43,032 nt of DNA, taken from NCBI GenBank assembly GCA_964549135.1, contig CAZJUJ010000018.1, positions 1-43,032 of the forward strand. The letters run 5' to 3'. The number at the start of each line of letters is the position of its first letter. Position 1 is the first letter of the stretch. Under the pieces are notes generated by a model. That model saw only the letters and a program-made list of their open reading frames with translations. It was not told the DNA's origin and ran no database searches. The DNA is from RUG563 sp964549135. Lineage in GTDB: Bacteria > Bacillota > Clostridia > Christensenellales > Aristaeellaceae. Positions 24,290 through 32,426 of the stretch are shown here, piece after piece. The translations under genes and the position numbers were made by a program.

Positions 24290-25498
24290 ATGCAAGAAAA
24301 CGAGCCTGTTTTTCCCTCGCTGGAGCAGGGGCTGCGGCCGCTGGAAAAGCTGATGCAGCAAACGCTCCTGCCCCCGGAAAGCCCCTATTGCCGGGAAAGG
24401 GTGCTGCTGGCGGAGGCCATGGAGGCCTTTTCCGCCCAGCAGCTTCTGCATGCCCTGCCCCATCTTGTCTCCCAGGAGGAGCGGCGGGATGCGGCGCTGC
24501 TCCGCCGGGCGGAAACGCATCAGCGCGCCCTGCTCATCCCCTATTCCCTGCCGGAGGAAACCGATTGCGGCCATGCGCTCCTTCTCTCCGCCCTGGCCAT
24601 GGAGCTTGCCGCCGTGCTGGCCCAATGCATGCATGAGGGCAGCCTGCGGCAGCTGCTGCATTTTCTTTTGCCCGAATTTCTGGACGAATGCTATCGCTTG
24701 TCCAATCTGATGCTGCTGCTGGGCCAGGGCCCGGCTCAGGAGCTATTGGCGGGGTATACGGAAATCATGCCCGGCCGCCCGCTGATCGCCTGTCACAGGC
24801 ATCCCTATGATGAAATCTGCTTTCCCCTTGCCTCGGATGATCCCCTGGAAAACATGACGCCCCTTCTCCTCTGCGCTGTTCTGGATGCGCAGCAGCGCTT
24901 TTTTCTCCATGCGGCGGAGCGCGCCGGGGATGCGCTGGCCCGCGCCCTGTATCTGGAGCTTTCCTTGATTGCCGCCAGCCATCACGGTCAGGTCTTTTCC
25001 CTGCTCCCGCCCCGAAAGCCGCTGGAAAATCTCTTCTTCGTCCAGTACGCCGAGGCGTATCTCTATGATTCCCTGGCCAAGGATGAAGAATTGCCCTTCC
25101 TGCGCCAGCTTTTTCTGGAGGAGAAGGAAAACGAAATGGCGCATCTCAAAAAAATCACCCGCTGCATGGAAAAAAGCGGCGCGCCGCTCCCCGCCTTTTC
25201 CGCCGATCCGCCCCGTCTGCGCCTGGGGCCCAATAAGGGCTATATCCGGGATGTTCTGCAGAATGTGGGCGTTACCGCCCTGCGCGAGCGCCTGACGCCG
25301 GTGGGCGAACTGCCGGACGGCGCCGATTTCTTCCGCTATCAGCAGCGGGTCTGTCCGCACCCTGGAGAAATCCCCTCCCACCTGGCTGTGGCCCGGGTGA
25401 TCGAAGCCTATGGCGAGGATTACCGCTTCGAAATCGCTCCCCACCCCATCGAGCTGCTCCGGGATCGCCGCCAGGATCACACCGAAATCGGCCGATGA
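24290..25498 (+). CDS. Uncharacterised all-helical protein, possibly ferritin-like
   Basis: I do not recognise this 402-residue protein. It is almost wholly helical and Leu/Glu/His rich, with no signal peptide or membrane segment. Residues 192-290 could form a four-helix bundle: LDAQQRFFLHAAE, YLELSLIAASHHGQ (E223, H231, H232), YAEAYLYDSLA, and LFLEEKENEMAHLKK (E277, E278, and an ExxH at E282-H285). That spacing resembles ferritin-like diiron sites. Residues 95-140 repeat a similar Glu/His helix pattern, so a duplication is possible. The last 90 residues have LGPNKGYIRDVLQNVGVTAL. GGAGG eight bases upstream favours 24290 over the ATG at 24275. It stands alone. Confidence 0.7.
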   Translation: MQENEPVFPSLEQGLRPLEKLMQQTLLPPESPYCRERVLLAEAMEAFSAQQLLHALPHLVSQEERRDAALLRRAETHQRALLIPYSLPEETDCGHALLLSALAMELAAVLAQCMHEGSLRQLLHFLLPEFLDECYRLSNLMLLLGQGPAQELLAGYTEIMPGRPLIACHRHPYDEICFPLASDDPLENMTPLLLCAVLDAQQRFFLHAAERAGDALARALYLELSLIAASHHGQVFSLLPPRKPLENLFFVQYAEAYLYDSLAKDEELPFLRQLFLEEKENEMAHLKKITRCMEKSGAPLPAFSADPPRLRLGPNKGYIRDVLQNVGVTALRERLTPVGELPDGADFFRYQQRVCPHPGEIPSHLAVARVIEAYGEDYRFEIAPHPIELLRDRRQDHTEIGR

Positions 25499-25524
25499 GA
25501 GGGGACGGGAAGGGGAAGGGATTT

Positions 25525-25565
25525 TTGCGGGAGGAGGCTTTTGCGTCAAAAGCCCCCTCCCGCAA
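25525..25565. repeat. Solitary copy of the repeat-family hairpin
   Basis: A 19-pair stem with one A-C mismatch and loop CGT: TTGCGGGAGG...CCCTCCCGCAA outside, CTTTTG/CAAAAG inside. The same hairpin forms the left ends of the repeats at 15267 and 42513. Lying between convergent genes it could also act as a terminator, with ATTTT on the plus side, but the T-runs are poor. Confidence 0.8.
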
Positions 25566-25592
25566 TATTTTCCCGTTCCGCCCTCCGCCCCC

Positions 25593-27311
25593 TCAGGGGC
25601 GCAGGACGGCGTATTCGTGGGCGAGGATTTGCACGCCGTCCACGGCGCGGGCTTCTTCGCCGTAATTAAGGAGAATGCGGGTACCATCCTCATAAGTGAC
25701 GGCGGCCAGATCGCCGAATCGTTCATGGCTGATCATTTTCTGCAGCTGCAGATCCTCAATCGCCCGATATTCGGAGAGCATCCGGCTGATATTTTCGGCT
25801 GCCGCTTCGATTTCCTCCGGGGAGCCGCAGGTAATATCCACATCGCCCATCCAATTGGAGCGGGAAGGATCGGGCGTAACGAATTTGGAATGGATATACA
25901 CCGCGGGATGGCCGCCGTATTCAATGAATTTGAGATGGCTCTGCCAATCCTTCACGGCATAATTCACCGTGGCCGGGGCAGGATTGCTCAGCACGATGCC
26001 ATGATAGACCAGCTGCCACATGGGGATATTCTCATCCACCATAGGCGGCGGATTAAAGAGCCCGAAATCCACATACAGAAACATATCGCTGACCGGGGCC
26101 ATATAATCATAGGCGCCCTCGGATTGGAAGCCGCCCATCAGCTCCCGGGATTTTTCGGCAATGCGCCGCATGGACGCGATAAAATCCTTCTGGGTGCAGG
26201 GATGCTCCGGGGAGAAGCAGCGGTAAGGGGCCACGCAGCTGATCACATCGATATAATGAATGCCATGGAAGCCCAGCGCCTGAATCCTGGGCAGATCCTC
26301 CATGGTATATTTTTCGCCGCCGGCGACGGGGCACATATTATACATCCGTCCGCCGCCCCACTGGGCATTCTTCTGCTTTTCGCCGTCCCGGGTACGCATG
26401 GGCAATTGCTCGCTCCAGCGATTGGAGATGGAATAGCAATCGGTGGAATTGGTATGGCATACCAGGCGATAGCCCATTTCCTTTGCCTTCCCGGTCAGCC
26501 GCCGCAGGCCCTCTTCGCCGCCCAGCTTTTCCTCTACCGGGAACGCCTGGGGCCAGCGCCCGTCATGTCCGCTTTTATTCCAGCCCACCAGACAGAATTC
26601 CGCCTTATCCACCCCATGCGCCCTGCAGGCATCCATCACCTGGCCCACCCTTTCAAAGGTGGCGGCCACATGCATGGGCGGCTCGTTTTCATCGGTCTGC
26701 TCCTCCACCGGGGTGGGCACGGGCTTCCACGCCTGACGAATGCGGATTTCCGGCGCATCCAGCACATATTGCAGCTCGGGGTTCATTCTGTCCCGGATCA
26801 GGCGGCAGCCGCCCTCCGTCAGCTGATACTGCTGATAGGCCCGGGCCATGCCGCTGTAACTGGCGTCCTTGCCGGAAAGCAGAATATACTCCGCCTGGAA
26901 ATCGCCGTCGATTTTCTGCCCCTCCATCAGGAAGCGGGGATGAATGGTATAAACGCCCTCCTTCCTTTCCAGAATGAAGCGGTGATATTCCCACATGCCG
27001 GTCACAATGCAGACAAAGCATTCCCGGGGCGTTTTTACGCCCATCATCCGCAGCTGGCAAAAGCCGGTATCGATCTGCTGATCCTCATGCTGATGGAAGC
27101 GGGTCAGATAATTCCGATGGACGATATACCCCTCCTCCCCTTCCCGGGCCGGGGCATAGCCCATCATAAAATCAATGGTTTCCACGGGCTTTTTCAGCTT
27201 TTCCCGGGAAAGGGTCACCGTAAAGCCCCGGGCCGTTTTCTGCATTTCCAGCGGGAGCCATTCCTGGCTGCCATCGGTATAGGTGATCATGGCTTGATAC
27301 ATGGCGGGCAT
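25593..27311 (-). CDS. DUF5696/GH101-like TIM-barrel protein, putative glycosidase
   Basis: A 572-residue cytoplasmic protein. An N-terminal beta-rich domain (1-180) is followed by a TIM barrel (about 205-510) with FCLVGWNKSGHDGRWPQAF, RLVCHTNSTDCYS, HGIHYIDVISC and GGFQSEGAYDYMAP, and a small beta C-terminus ending HEYAVLRP. The GWN...GHDGRWP stretch resembles the DUF5696 group and GH101 enzymes. Acidic residues in YIDV and QSEG are candidates for nucleophile and acid/base, by inference. Either ATG 27311 or 27302 is possible. It is divergent from the GH106-like gene, so the two probably serve one substrate. Confidence 0.65.
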   Translation of the reverse strand: MPAMYQAMITYTDGSQEWLPLEMQKTARGFTVTLSREKLKKPVETIDFMMGYAPAREGEEGYIVHRNYLTRFHQHEDQQIDTGFCQLRMMGVKTPRECFVCIVTGMWEYHRFILERKEGVYTIHPRFLMEGQKIDGDFQAEYILLSGKDASYSGMARAYQQYQLTEGGCRLIRDRMNPELQYVLDAPEIRIRQAWKPVPTPVEEQTDENEPPMHVAATFERVGQVMDACRAHGVDKAEFCLVGWNKSGHDGRWPQAFPVEEKLGGEEGLRRLTGKAKEMGYRLVCHTNSTDCYSISNRWSEQLPMRTRDGEKQKNAQWGGGRMYNMCPVAGGEKYTMEDLPRIQALGFHGIHYIDVISCVAPYRCFSPEHPCTQKDFIASMRRIAEKSRELMGGFQSEGAYDYMAPVSDMFLYVDFGLFNPPPMVDENIPMWQLVYHGIVLSNPAPATVNYAVKDWQSHLKFIEYGGHPAVYIHSKFVTPDPSRSNWMGDVDITCGSPEEIEAAAENISRMLSEYRAIEDLQLQKMISHERFGDLAAVTYEDGTRILLNYGEEARAVDGVQILAHEYAVLRP

Positions 27312-27346
27312 CCTCGTTTCCTTATTATTTGGGTTTTGCTGATGAC

Positions 27347-27375
27347 ATTATAGCGCAGTTTTTCTCCCGAAACAA
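27347..27375 (-). promoter_or_regulatory. Promoter for the DUF5696-like gene
   Basis: On the minus strand TTGTTT, a 17-base spacer and TATAAT, 36 bases from the start. Confidence 0.65.
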
Positions 27376-27469
27376 TCCATATATTTTTGATCCCGGAATT
27401 TCATCATCCCTAATTTTCCTTCATTTTCCATTCAAAAATGCATATTTCCGGGAAATTTCCGAAAATGGA

Positions 27470-27498
27470 TTTACGAAATGCCCGGCCTATTGTAAAAT
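27470..27498 (+). promoter_or_regulatory. Promoter for the GH106-like gene
   Basis: TTTACG, a 17-base spacer and TAAAAT, 57 bases upstream of the start. The 95 bases between the two divergent promoters are AT-rich; no clear operator is visible. Confidence 0.5.
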
Positions 27499-27554
27499 GA
27501 AGATGCAGATATTTTCCCGGCACGCAATATGATTTTAGAAAGGGAATTGGCAAT

Positions 27555-29684
27555 ATGGAATTAAAGGAACGCCTGAAGCAGGATCTGACCGATTATCAAT
27601 CCATCCCCTTCTGGAGCTGGAATGATTTACTGGAACCCAGGGAGCTGCGCCGGCAAATCCAGGAAATGAAAAAGGCGGGCATCGGCGGCTTTTTCATGCA
27701 TGCCCGGGGCGGGCTGATGACGGAATATCTGGGGGAAGACTGGTTTGAGGCCACCAAGGCCTGCATCGATGAAGCGGAAAAGCAGGGCATGCATGCCTGG
27801 TGCTACGATGAAAACGGCTGGCCCAGCGGCTTTGCCGGCATGAAGCTGCTCAGGGACGAAAAGAACTGGGCCCATTATCTTGTCTGCCAGCGCATGGAAT
27901 ATTTTGATCCTGCCGCCCTGGCGGTCTATACCCTGGAGGACGCATCCCTCCGCCGGGTGCAGGGGCCTGAGGGAAACGCACAGGAATATATCGCCCTCTA
28001 TGATCGCACCAACAGCTCCCAGGTGGATATTCTCAATCCCGAAATCGTGCGGAAATTCATCGATGAAACCCACGAAAAATACTATGCCCGCTTCGGCGAT
28101 GCCTTTGGCGGGGTCATGAAGGGCTTTTTTACCGATGAGCCCCAGTATTTCCGCTGGGATACCGCCTATTCTCCCCTGGTGCTAAGCGAATATCAGGCCA
28201 TTTACGGCGAGGATATTCTCGATACCCTGGGTGCGCTCTTTATCGACTGCGCCCAGGCAAACCGGCTGCGCTATCGCTATTGGAAGCTGATGAACGATCT
28301 CTACACCGTCAATTTCGCCAAGCAGATTTACGACTGGTGTACCGCCCATCATTGCCAGCTGACGGGGCATACCATCGCCGAGGAATCCCTCTATGGCCAG
28401 ATGCTCTGCTCCGGCGGGGTAATGCCCTTCTATCAGTATGAGCATAAGCCCGGCGTGGATTTTCTGGGCCGGAGCATCCTGGACGAAATCATGCCCCGCC
28501 AGGTTTCCTCCGTCGCCCAGCAGATGGGCAAAAAGCATGTCATTACCGAAACCTTCGCCTGCGCGGGATGGGATGTCACCCCCCGGGAGCTTAAGCGCAT
28601 CGCCGAATGGCAGTATGTCCATGGCGTCAATCAGATGTGCCAGCATCTCTATCCCTATTCCATCCGCGGTCAGCGCAAGCGGGATTATCCCGCCTTCTAT
28701 TCGCCCCATAATACCTGGACGCAGCCGGAGGAATTCCGCCATTTCAATGATTATTTCACGGCGCTGGGCTATCTGCTTTCCGAAAGCAGGGAATGGGCCC
28801 CGGTAGCCGTGATTCATCCCATGCATTCGGCCTATTTCACCTATCGGCATGATGACCGCCATTCCTGCGATGCGCTGAACAGCCGCTTTTCCGCCCTGGC
28901 GGAAGCGCTGGGAAAGGCGCAGATCGGCCATCATTATGTGGATGAATCCCTGCTTGCCCAGCATGGCCGGGTGGAAGGGAAGGAACTGATTCTGGGGGAA
29001 TGCCGCTATTCCTGCGTCGTTCTGCCCGAAATGGAGGGGCTGGATGCCTCCACCGCCGCCTTCCTTCGCAAGTATACGCAAAACGGCGGCAAATTGTATC
29101 TGCAGGGGAAGGCGCCCCATCTCGTAAACGGCGAGGAGGCCGATCTTTCCTTCCTGAAGACCAATATTGCCTTTGAGGATATGATCCCCCCCGAATATGC
29201 CTTCGACCAGCGGGATACCCCCATCCGCTCCACCTATCGCATCGCTCCCTTCGGGCGCTTCCTCTATGCCGTCAATCTTTCCGAGGATACCGCCTGTTCC
29301 GTCCGATGCATGCTGAAGGCCAAAGGGGCCAGGCGCTTTGATCTGGAGACCCGGCAGGATTGCCCCCTGTATTTTGAGCCCCGGGGGGATGGTATCTGCG
29401 TGCCCCTGTCCCTCCGCCCCGGGCAATCCATCGTCATTTTCCTGGATGATGCTGCCGCCCCGGCGGAAAAGGAGGCGCCTTTCCCCGCCCTTCATCCCCT
29501 TTCCCTGAGCGCCGAAATCATGGAAATGGATGAAAATACCCTGACCCTGGATACCGCCGCCCTTTCCTATGACGGCAAAGAGTATACCGCGCCCATGCCC
29601 ATCATGGCCCTTTCGGATCGTCTGCTCCGGGAAAGGCAGAATCGCACCGTCTACCTCAAATATACCTTTACCGCCGCCGAGTAA
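27555..29684 (+). CDS. GH106-like glycoside hydrolase, catalytic part, ended by an in-frame TAA
   Basis: A putative alpha-L-rhamnosidase-type hydrolase. The 709 residues begin with the family signature IPFWSWNDLLEPRELRRQI, IGGFFMHARGGL and YDENGWPSGFAG, followed by the barrel segments GFFTDEPQYF, QLTGHTIAEES, HVITETFACAGWD and HGVNQMCQHLYPYS, and an alpha/beta domain. Relatives I know are near 950-1000 residues and continue with a C-terminal beta-sandwich. Here the frame stops at TAA 29682-29684 and that sandwich continues in the same frame (next entry). One base change, for example GAA to TAA, would explain it. No signal peptide. The catalytic barrel is intact, so the fragment might still fold. 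Confidence 0.8.
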   Translation: MELKERLKQDLTDYQSIPFWSWNDLLEPRELRRQIQEMKKAGIGGFFMHARGGLMTEYLGEDWFEATKACIDEAEKQGMHAWCYDENGWPSGFAGMKLLRDEKNWAHYLVCQRMEYFDPAALAVYTLEDASLRRVQGPEGNAQEYIALYDRTNSSQVDILNPEIVRKFIDETHEKYYARFGDAFGGVMKGFFTDEPQYFRWDTAYSPLVLSEYQAIYGEDILDTLGALFIDCAQANRLRYRYWKLMNDLYTVNFAKQIYDWCTAHHCQLTGHTIAEESLYGQMLCSGGVMPFYQYEHKPGVDFLGRSILDEIMPRQVSSVAQQMGKKHVITETFACAGWDVTPRELKRIAEWQYVHGVNQMCQHLYPYSIRGQRKRDYPAFYSPHNTWTQPEEFRHFNDYFTALGYLLSESREWAPVAVIHPMHSAYFTYRHDDRHSCDALNSRFSALAEALGKAQIGHHYVDESLLAQHGRVEGKELILGECRYSCVVLPEMEGLDASTAAFLRKYTQNGGKLYLQGKAPHLVNGEEADLSFLKTNIAFEDMIPPEYAFDQRDTPIRSTYRIAPFGRFLYAVNLSEDTACSVRCMLKAKGARRFDLETRQDCPLYFEPRGDGICVPLSLRPGQSIVIFLDDAAAPAEKEAPFPALHPLSLSAEIMEMDENTLTLDTAALSYDGKEYTAPMPIMALSDRLLRERQNRTVYLKYTFTAAE

Positions 29685-30482
29685 TTGCCCTCTCTTCGTC
29701 TGGAAAGCGAAAAAATGGCGGCTAAGAATGTCTGGATAAACGGAGAGCTTCTGGCTATGACCGGGCCGGGCAGCTTTGATCCCGCCTTTGTCAGCGCCGA
29801 TATTACCGATTTCATCCAGTATGGCGTCAACGAAATCATCTTTGAAATCCAGTATACTCAAAGCCCGTCGGTCTATGATATCTTTAACGGCGTGTATTAT
29901 GAGCATTCCGACGGCACCGAAAGCCTGATCAATTGCCTGAGCTATGAAACGGATATCGAGGCCGTGTATCTCCGGGGACATTTTTCCGTGCGTACGGGCG
30001 AAATGAAAAAGGGCCCCCGGAATACGCTGATCACCGGCGATGGCTTTGCCCTGGAAAGCCCCGCCGCCTCCCTTTCCGCCGATGCCATCACCGAAGGGGG
30101 CCATCCCTTCTTCGCCGGAAAAATGACCCTCCGCTTCCATTTTGACGCCCAGGGGACGGAACGTCTGCTGCGCCTTTCCGGGCGCTATGCCATCGCCAAA
30201 ATCAGCATAAACGAAAGCGAGGAAAAGCTGCTGCTCTTTGATGATACGCTGGATATTTCCGCGTTTATCCATCCGGGCGAAAATACACTGGATATTACCC
30301 TCTATTCCAGCTGCCGAAATGTATTTGGCCCCTTCCATTGCACCGGTGATCGGGAGCCCCTCGCCGTTTCCCCCATGACCTTTGCCCGCTACGGCACCTG
30401 GGAAAAGGATGGGGTCAGCAAGGCCTATACCCCCGATTATGCCTTTGTGCGCTTTGGCCTGAACGCCATCGAAATCGGCTGA
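29685..30482 (+). pseudogene. C-terminal beta-sandwich of the GH106-like hydrolase, cut off by the stop
   Basis: In the same frame as the preceding gene and directly after its TAA. LPSLRLESEKMAAKNVWING, DITDFIQYGVNEIIFEIQY, FNGVYYEHSDGTESLINC and SYETDIEAVYLRG form the typical carbohydrate-binding-like sandwich of the GH106-like family, never seen by me as a stand-alone protein. An ATG at 29715 with a poor GGAAAG site could permit separate translation of about 255 residues. A sequencing error at the stop is the main alternative. Confidence 0.75.
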
Positions 30483-30553
30483 AGGGATGCTTTCCCCATG
30501 CCCGCCGGGCCGAATGCCGGAAAAGCAAAGGAAAAATAGTATTTAATAGAAAG

Positions 30554-30603
30554 AAAAAAAGCAGCAATGCCTCCGCGCCTGGCCCGGGCATTGCTGCCTT
30601 TTC
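30554..30603. terminator. Bidirectional terminator between GH106-like gene and araC-type gene
   Basis: A perfect 11-base stem (GCAGCAATGCC/GGCATTGCTGC), with A7 on the left and CCTTTT on the right. The arms AGCAATGC/GCATTGCT also occur in the inner hairpin of the MITE-like repeats. Confidence 0.8.
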
Positions 30604-30618
30604 TGCCGCTTGATTCTG

Positions 30619-31449
30619 CTATGATTCGAGCGGCGGATTTTCCTTTGCGTGCTGCATATCCAGGGAGGGCGAATGGCCGATCACCTTCCGGTAATACTGG
30701 GAAAAATGGGATGCGCTGGCAAAGCCGCATCGCCGCGCCGCCTCGGATACATTGATTTTCCCGGCCTGGAGCAGCCGCCGGGCATCCTCGCAGCGCACCT
30801 GATTGAGATAGCGGATGGGCGGCAGCCCGGCATATTCGGCAAATATCCGGCAGAAGTAATTCTTGGCAAAGCCCGCCTGACGGCAGATATCCTCCAGCGT
30901 CAGCTGCTCGTCATAATGGGCGTGAATATAGCGCATGGCCCGCTTCACCGCGTCATCCGCCCCGTTTTCCCGGGGATGCCCCGTTTCGCTTTTCCTGTGT
31001 CCGCGCATCAAATGCACAAATGCCTGATCAATCAGCGCCATCACCGCCGTTTTGTAAAGCAGTCCCTGCTCCCTGCTTTCCCGGGCGATTTCCTCAAGCA
31101 GATAGAGAAAATGCCCGTCCGGCTGGATCACCTCCTCAAAGCAGGCATTTTCCGGCCGCAGACCCCTGGGCAAAAGCAATTCCGGCCCGGCAATGATGCA
31201 AAGATAGCGGCAGGGCCCCTTGATGGCCTGAAGCCGATGCAGCACCCCCCGGTTAATCACCGCGCATTCCCCCTGGGCGGCATGAAAGCGGCTGCCATCC
31301 AGCCATAATTCCATTTCGCCCTGGGTCAGATACAGTATCTCATAATTTTCATGCCAATGCGCCGAAAAGGAGATTTCCGGGGCCAGATAATCAAAATGAA
31401 TAATCACGGGATAATCCGTATCCTGATAAATGTGCTTTTCGTAGAGCAT
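30619..31449 (-). CDS. AraC-family transcriptional regulator with cupin domain
   Basis: A 276-residue sugar-responsive activator. The N-terminal cupin (FDYLAPEISFSAHWHENYEI, residues 19-38, with the HWHENYE metal/sugar-binding stretch) is followed by two HTH motifs: LTLEDICRQAGFAKNYFCRI and VSEAARRCGFASASHFSQYY. GGAGGG lies before the ATG at 31449; the long open frame upstream only mirrors the neighbouring isomerase gene. It is divergent from the isomerase-dehydrogenase pair and most likely controls it, and perhaps the flanking hydrolases. Confidence 0.92.
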   Translation of the reverse strand: MLYEKHIYQDTDYPVIIHFDYLAPEISFSAHWHENYEILYLTQGEMELWLDGSRFHAAQGECAVINRGVLHRLQAIKGPCRYLCIIAGPELLLPRGLRPENACFEEVIQPDGHFLYLLEEIARESREQGLLYKTAVMALIDQAFVHLMRGHRKSETGHPRENGADDAVKRAMRYIHAHYDEQLTLEDICRQAGFAKNYFCRIFAEYAGLPPIRYLNQVRCEDARRLLQAGKINVSEAARRCGFASASHFSQYYRKVIGHSPSLDMQHAKENPPLES

Positions 31450-31516
31450 GGCCGCCCTCCAAAATAATTTTGCGATAATCCAGAGGAAAATACCCTCTTT
31501 TTTTTCGGCTCGGTTT

Positions 31517-31545
31517 ACTATATAATAAAAACTATAAAAAATCAA
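31517..31545 (-). promoter_or_regulatory. Divergent promoter region for the araC-type gene and the isomerase gene
   Basis: Minus strand: TTGATT, a 17-base spacer and TATAGT for the regulator. The same stretch contains TATAAT on the plus strand (31521-31526) for the isomerase gene, with a poor -35. The overlap suggests mutually exclusive transcription until the regulator acts. Confidence 0.6.
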
Positions 31546-31569
31546 TCCATTTTTCAAGGAGGCATCGGC

Positions 31570-32421
31570 ATGAAGAAATTTTCCATTGGCGTTATTCTGG
31601 ATTCCTTCCGTCTTCCCTTCCCGCAGGCGCTGGAAATGACCCGGAAGCTGGGGGCGGACGGCATTCAGGTCTATGCAACGAAGGGCGAAATGAGCCCGGA
31701 AAACCTGGTGGGCGAAAACAGGAAGGGCTTCCTGAAAATGGTCAAGGATAATGGCCTGGTCATTTCCGCGCTCTGCGGCGATCTGGGCCATGGCTTTGGC
31801 AATCCCGAAATGAATCCCGATCTCATCGAGCGCTCCAAGCGCATTCTGGATATGGCCATGGAGCTGGAAACCAATATCGTCACCACCCATATCGGCGTGG
31901 TTCCCGCCGATCCCAAGCATCCCCGCTATGCCATTATGCAGGATGCCTGCGGCGAACTGGCGGCCTATGCTGATTCCCTGAAGGCGCATTTCGCCATCGA
32001 GACCGGCCCCGAGCCCGCTCAGGTGCTGCGTACCTTCCTGGATGGGCTGCATTCCACCGGCGTGGCGGTCAATCTGGATCCTGCCAATCTGGTCATGGTG
32101 GTGGGCGATGATCCGGTCAAGGCCGTGCATCAGCTTGCCCCCTACATCGTGCATACCCATGCCAAGGATGGCATTCGCCTGCGGGTGGAGGATTCCGAAG
32201 CGATTTACGGCATCAGCAATCATGCCACCCAGAATCAGGCCGATCTGGGCCCCGCCTTTGAGGAGGTGCCCCTGGGCAAGGGCGGCGTGCCCTTTGATGC
32301 GTATCTTGCCGCCCTCACCGAAATCGGCTATCATGGCTTCCTGACCATTGAGCGCGAGGTGGGCGATCAGCCTGCGGTGGATATTGCCGCGGCGGTCAAC
32401 TTCCTCAAGGAAAGGATCTGA
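31570..32421 (+). CDS. Sugar phosphate isomerase/epimerase-family TIM barrel (AP-endonuclease-2 fold)
   Basis: A 283-residue metal-dependent TIM barrel. The putative metal ligands are E144 (FAIETGPE), D170 (VNLDPANL), H195/H197 (HTHAKDG) and E261 (LTIERE), the standard set of xylose-isomerase-like enzymes. The family includes sugar and inositol isomerases, epimerases, and lyases/hydrolases acting on 3-keto-glycosides. AAGGAGG precedes the start. It is five bases from a Gfo/Idh/MocA dehydrogenase, so the two probably work in sequence. The exact substrate cannot be told. Confidence 0.9.
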   Translation: MKKFSIGVILDSFRLPFPQALEMTRKLGADGIQVYATKGEMSPENLVGENRKGFLKMVKDNGLVISALCGDLGHGFGNPEMNPDLIERSKRILDMAMELETNIVTTHIGVVPADPKHPRYAIMQDACGELAAYADSLKAHFAIETGPEPAQVLRTFLDGLHSTGVAVNLDPANLVMVVGDDPVKAVHQLAPYIVHTHAKDGIRLRVEDSEAIYGISNHATQNQADLGPAFEEVPLGKGGVPFDAYLAALTEIGYHGFLTIEREVGDQPAVDIAAAVNFLKERI

Positions 32422-32426
32422 GCAGC

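Noticed and set aside
31450..32334. Minus-strand extension upstream of the AraC-type gene
   Set aside because: It is the antisense of the isomerase gene; the regulator's own ribosome binding site and family start are at 31449.
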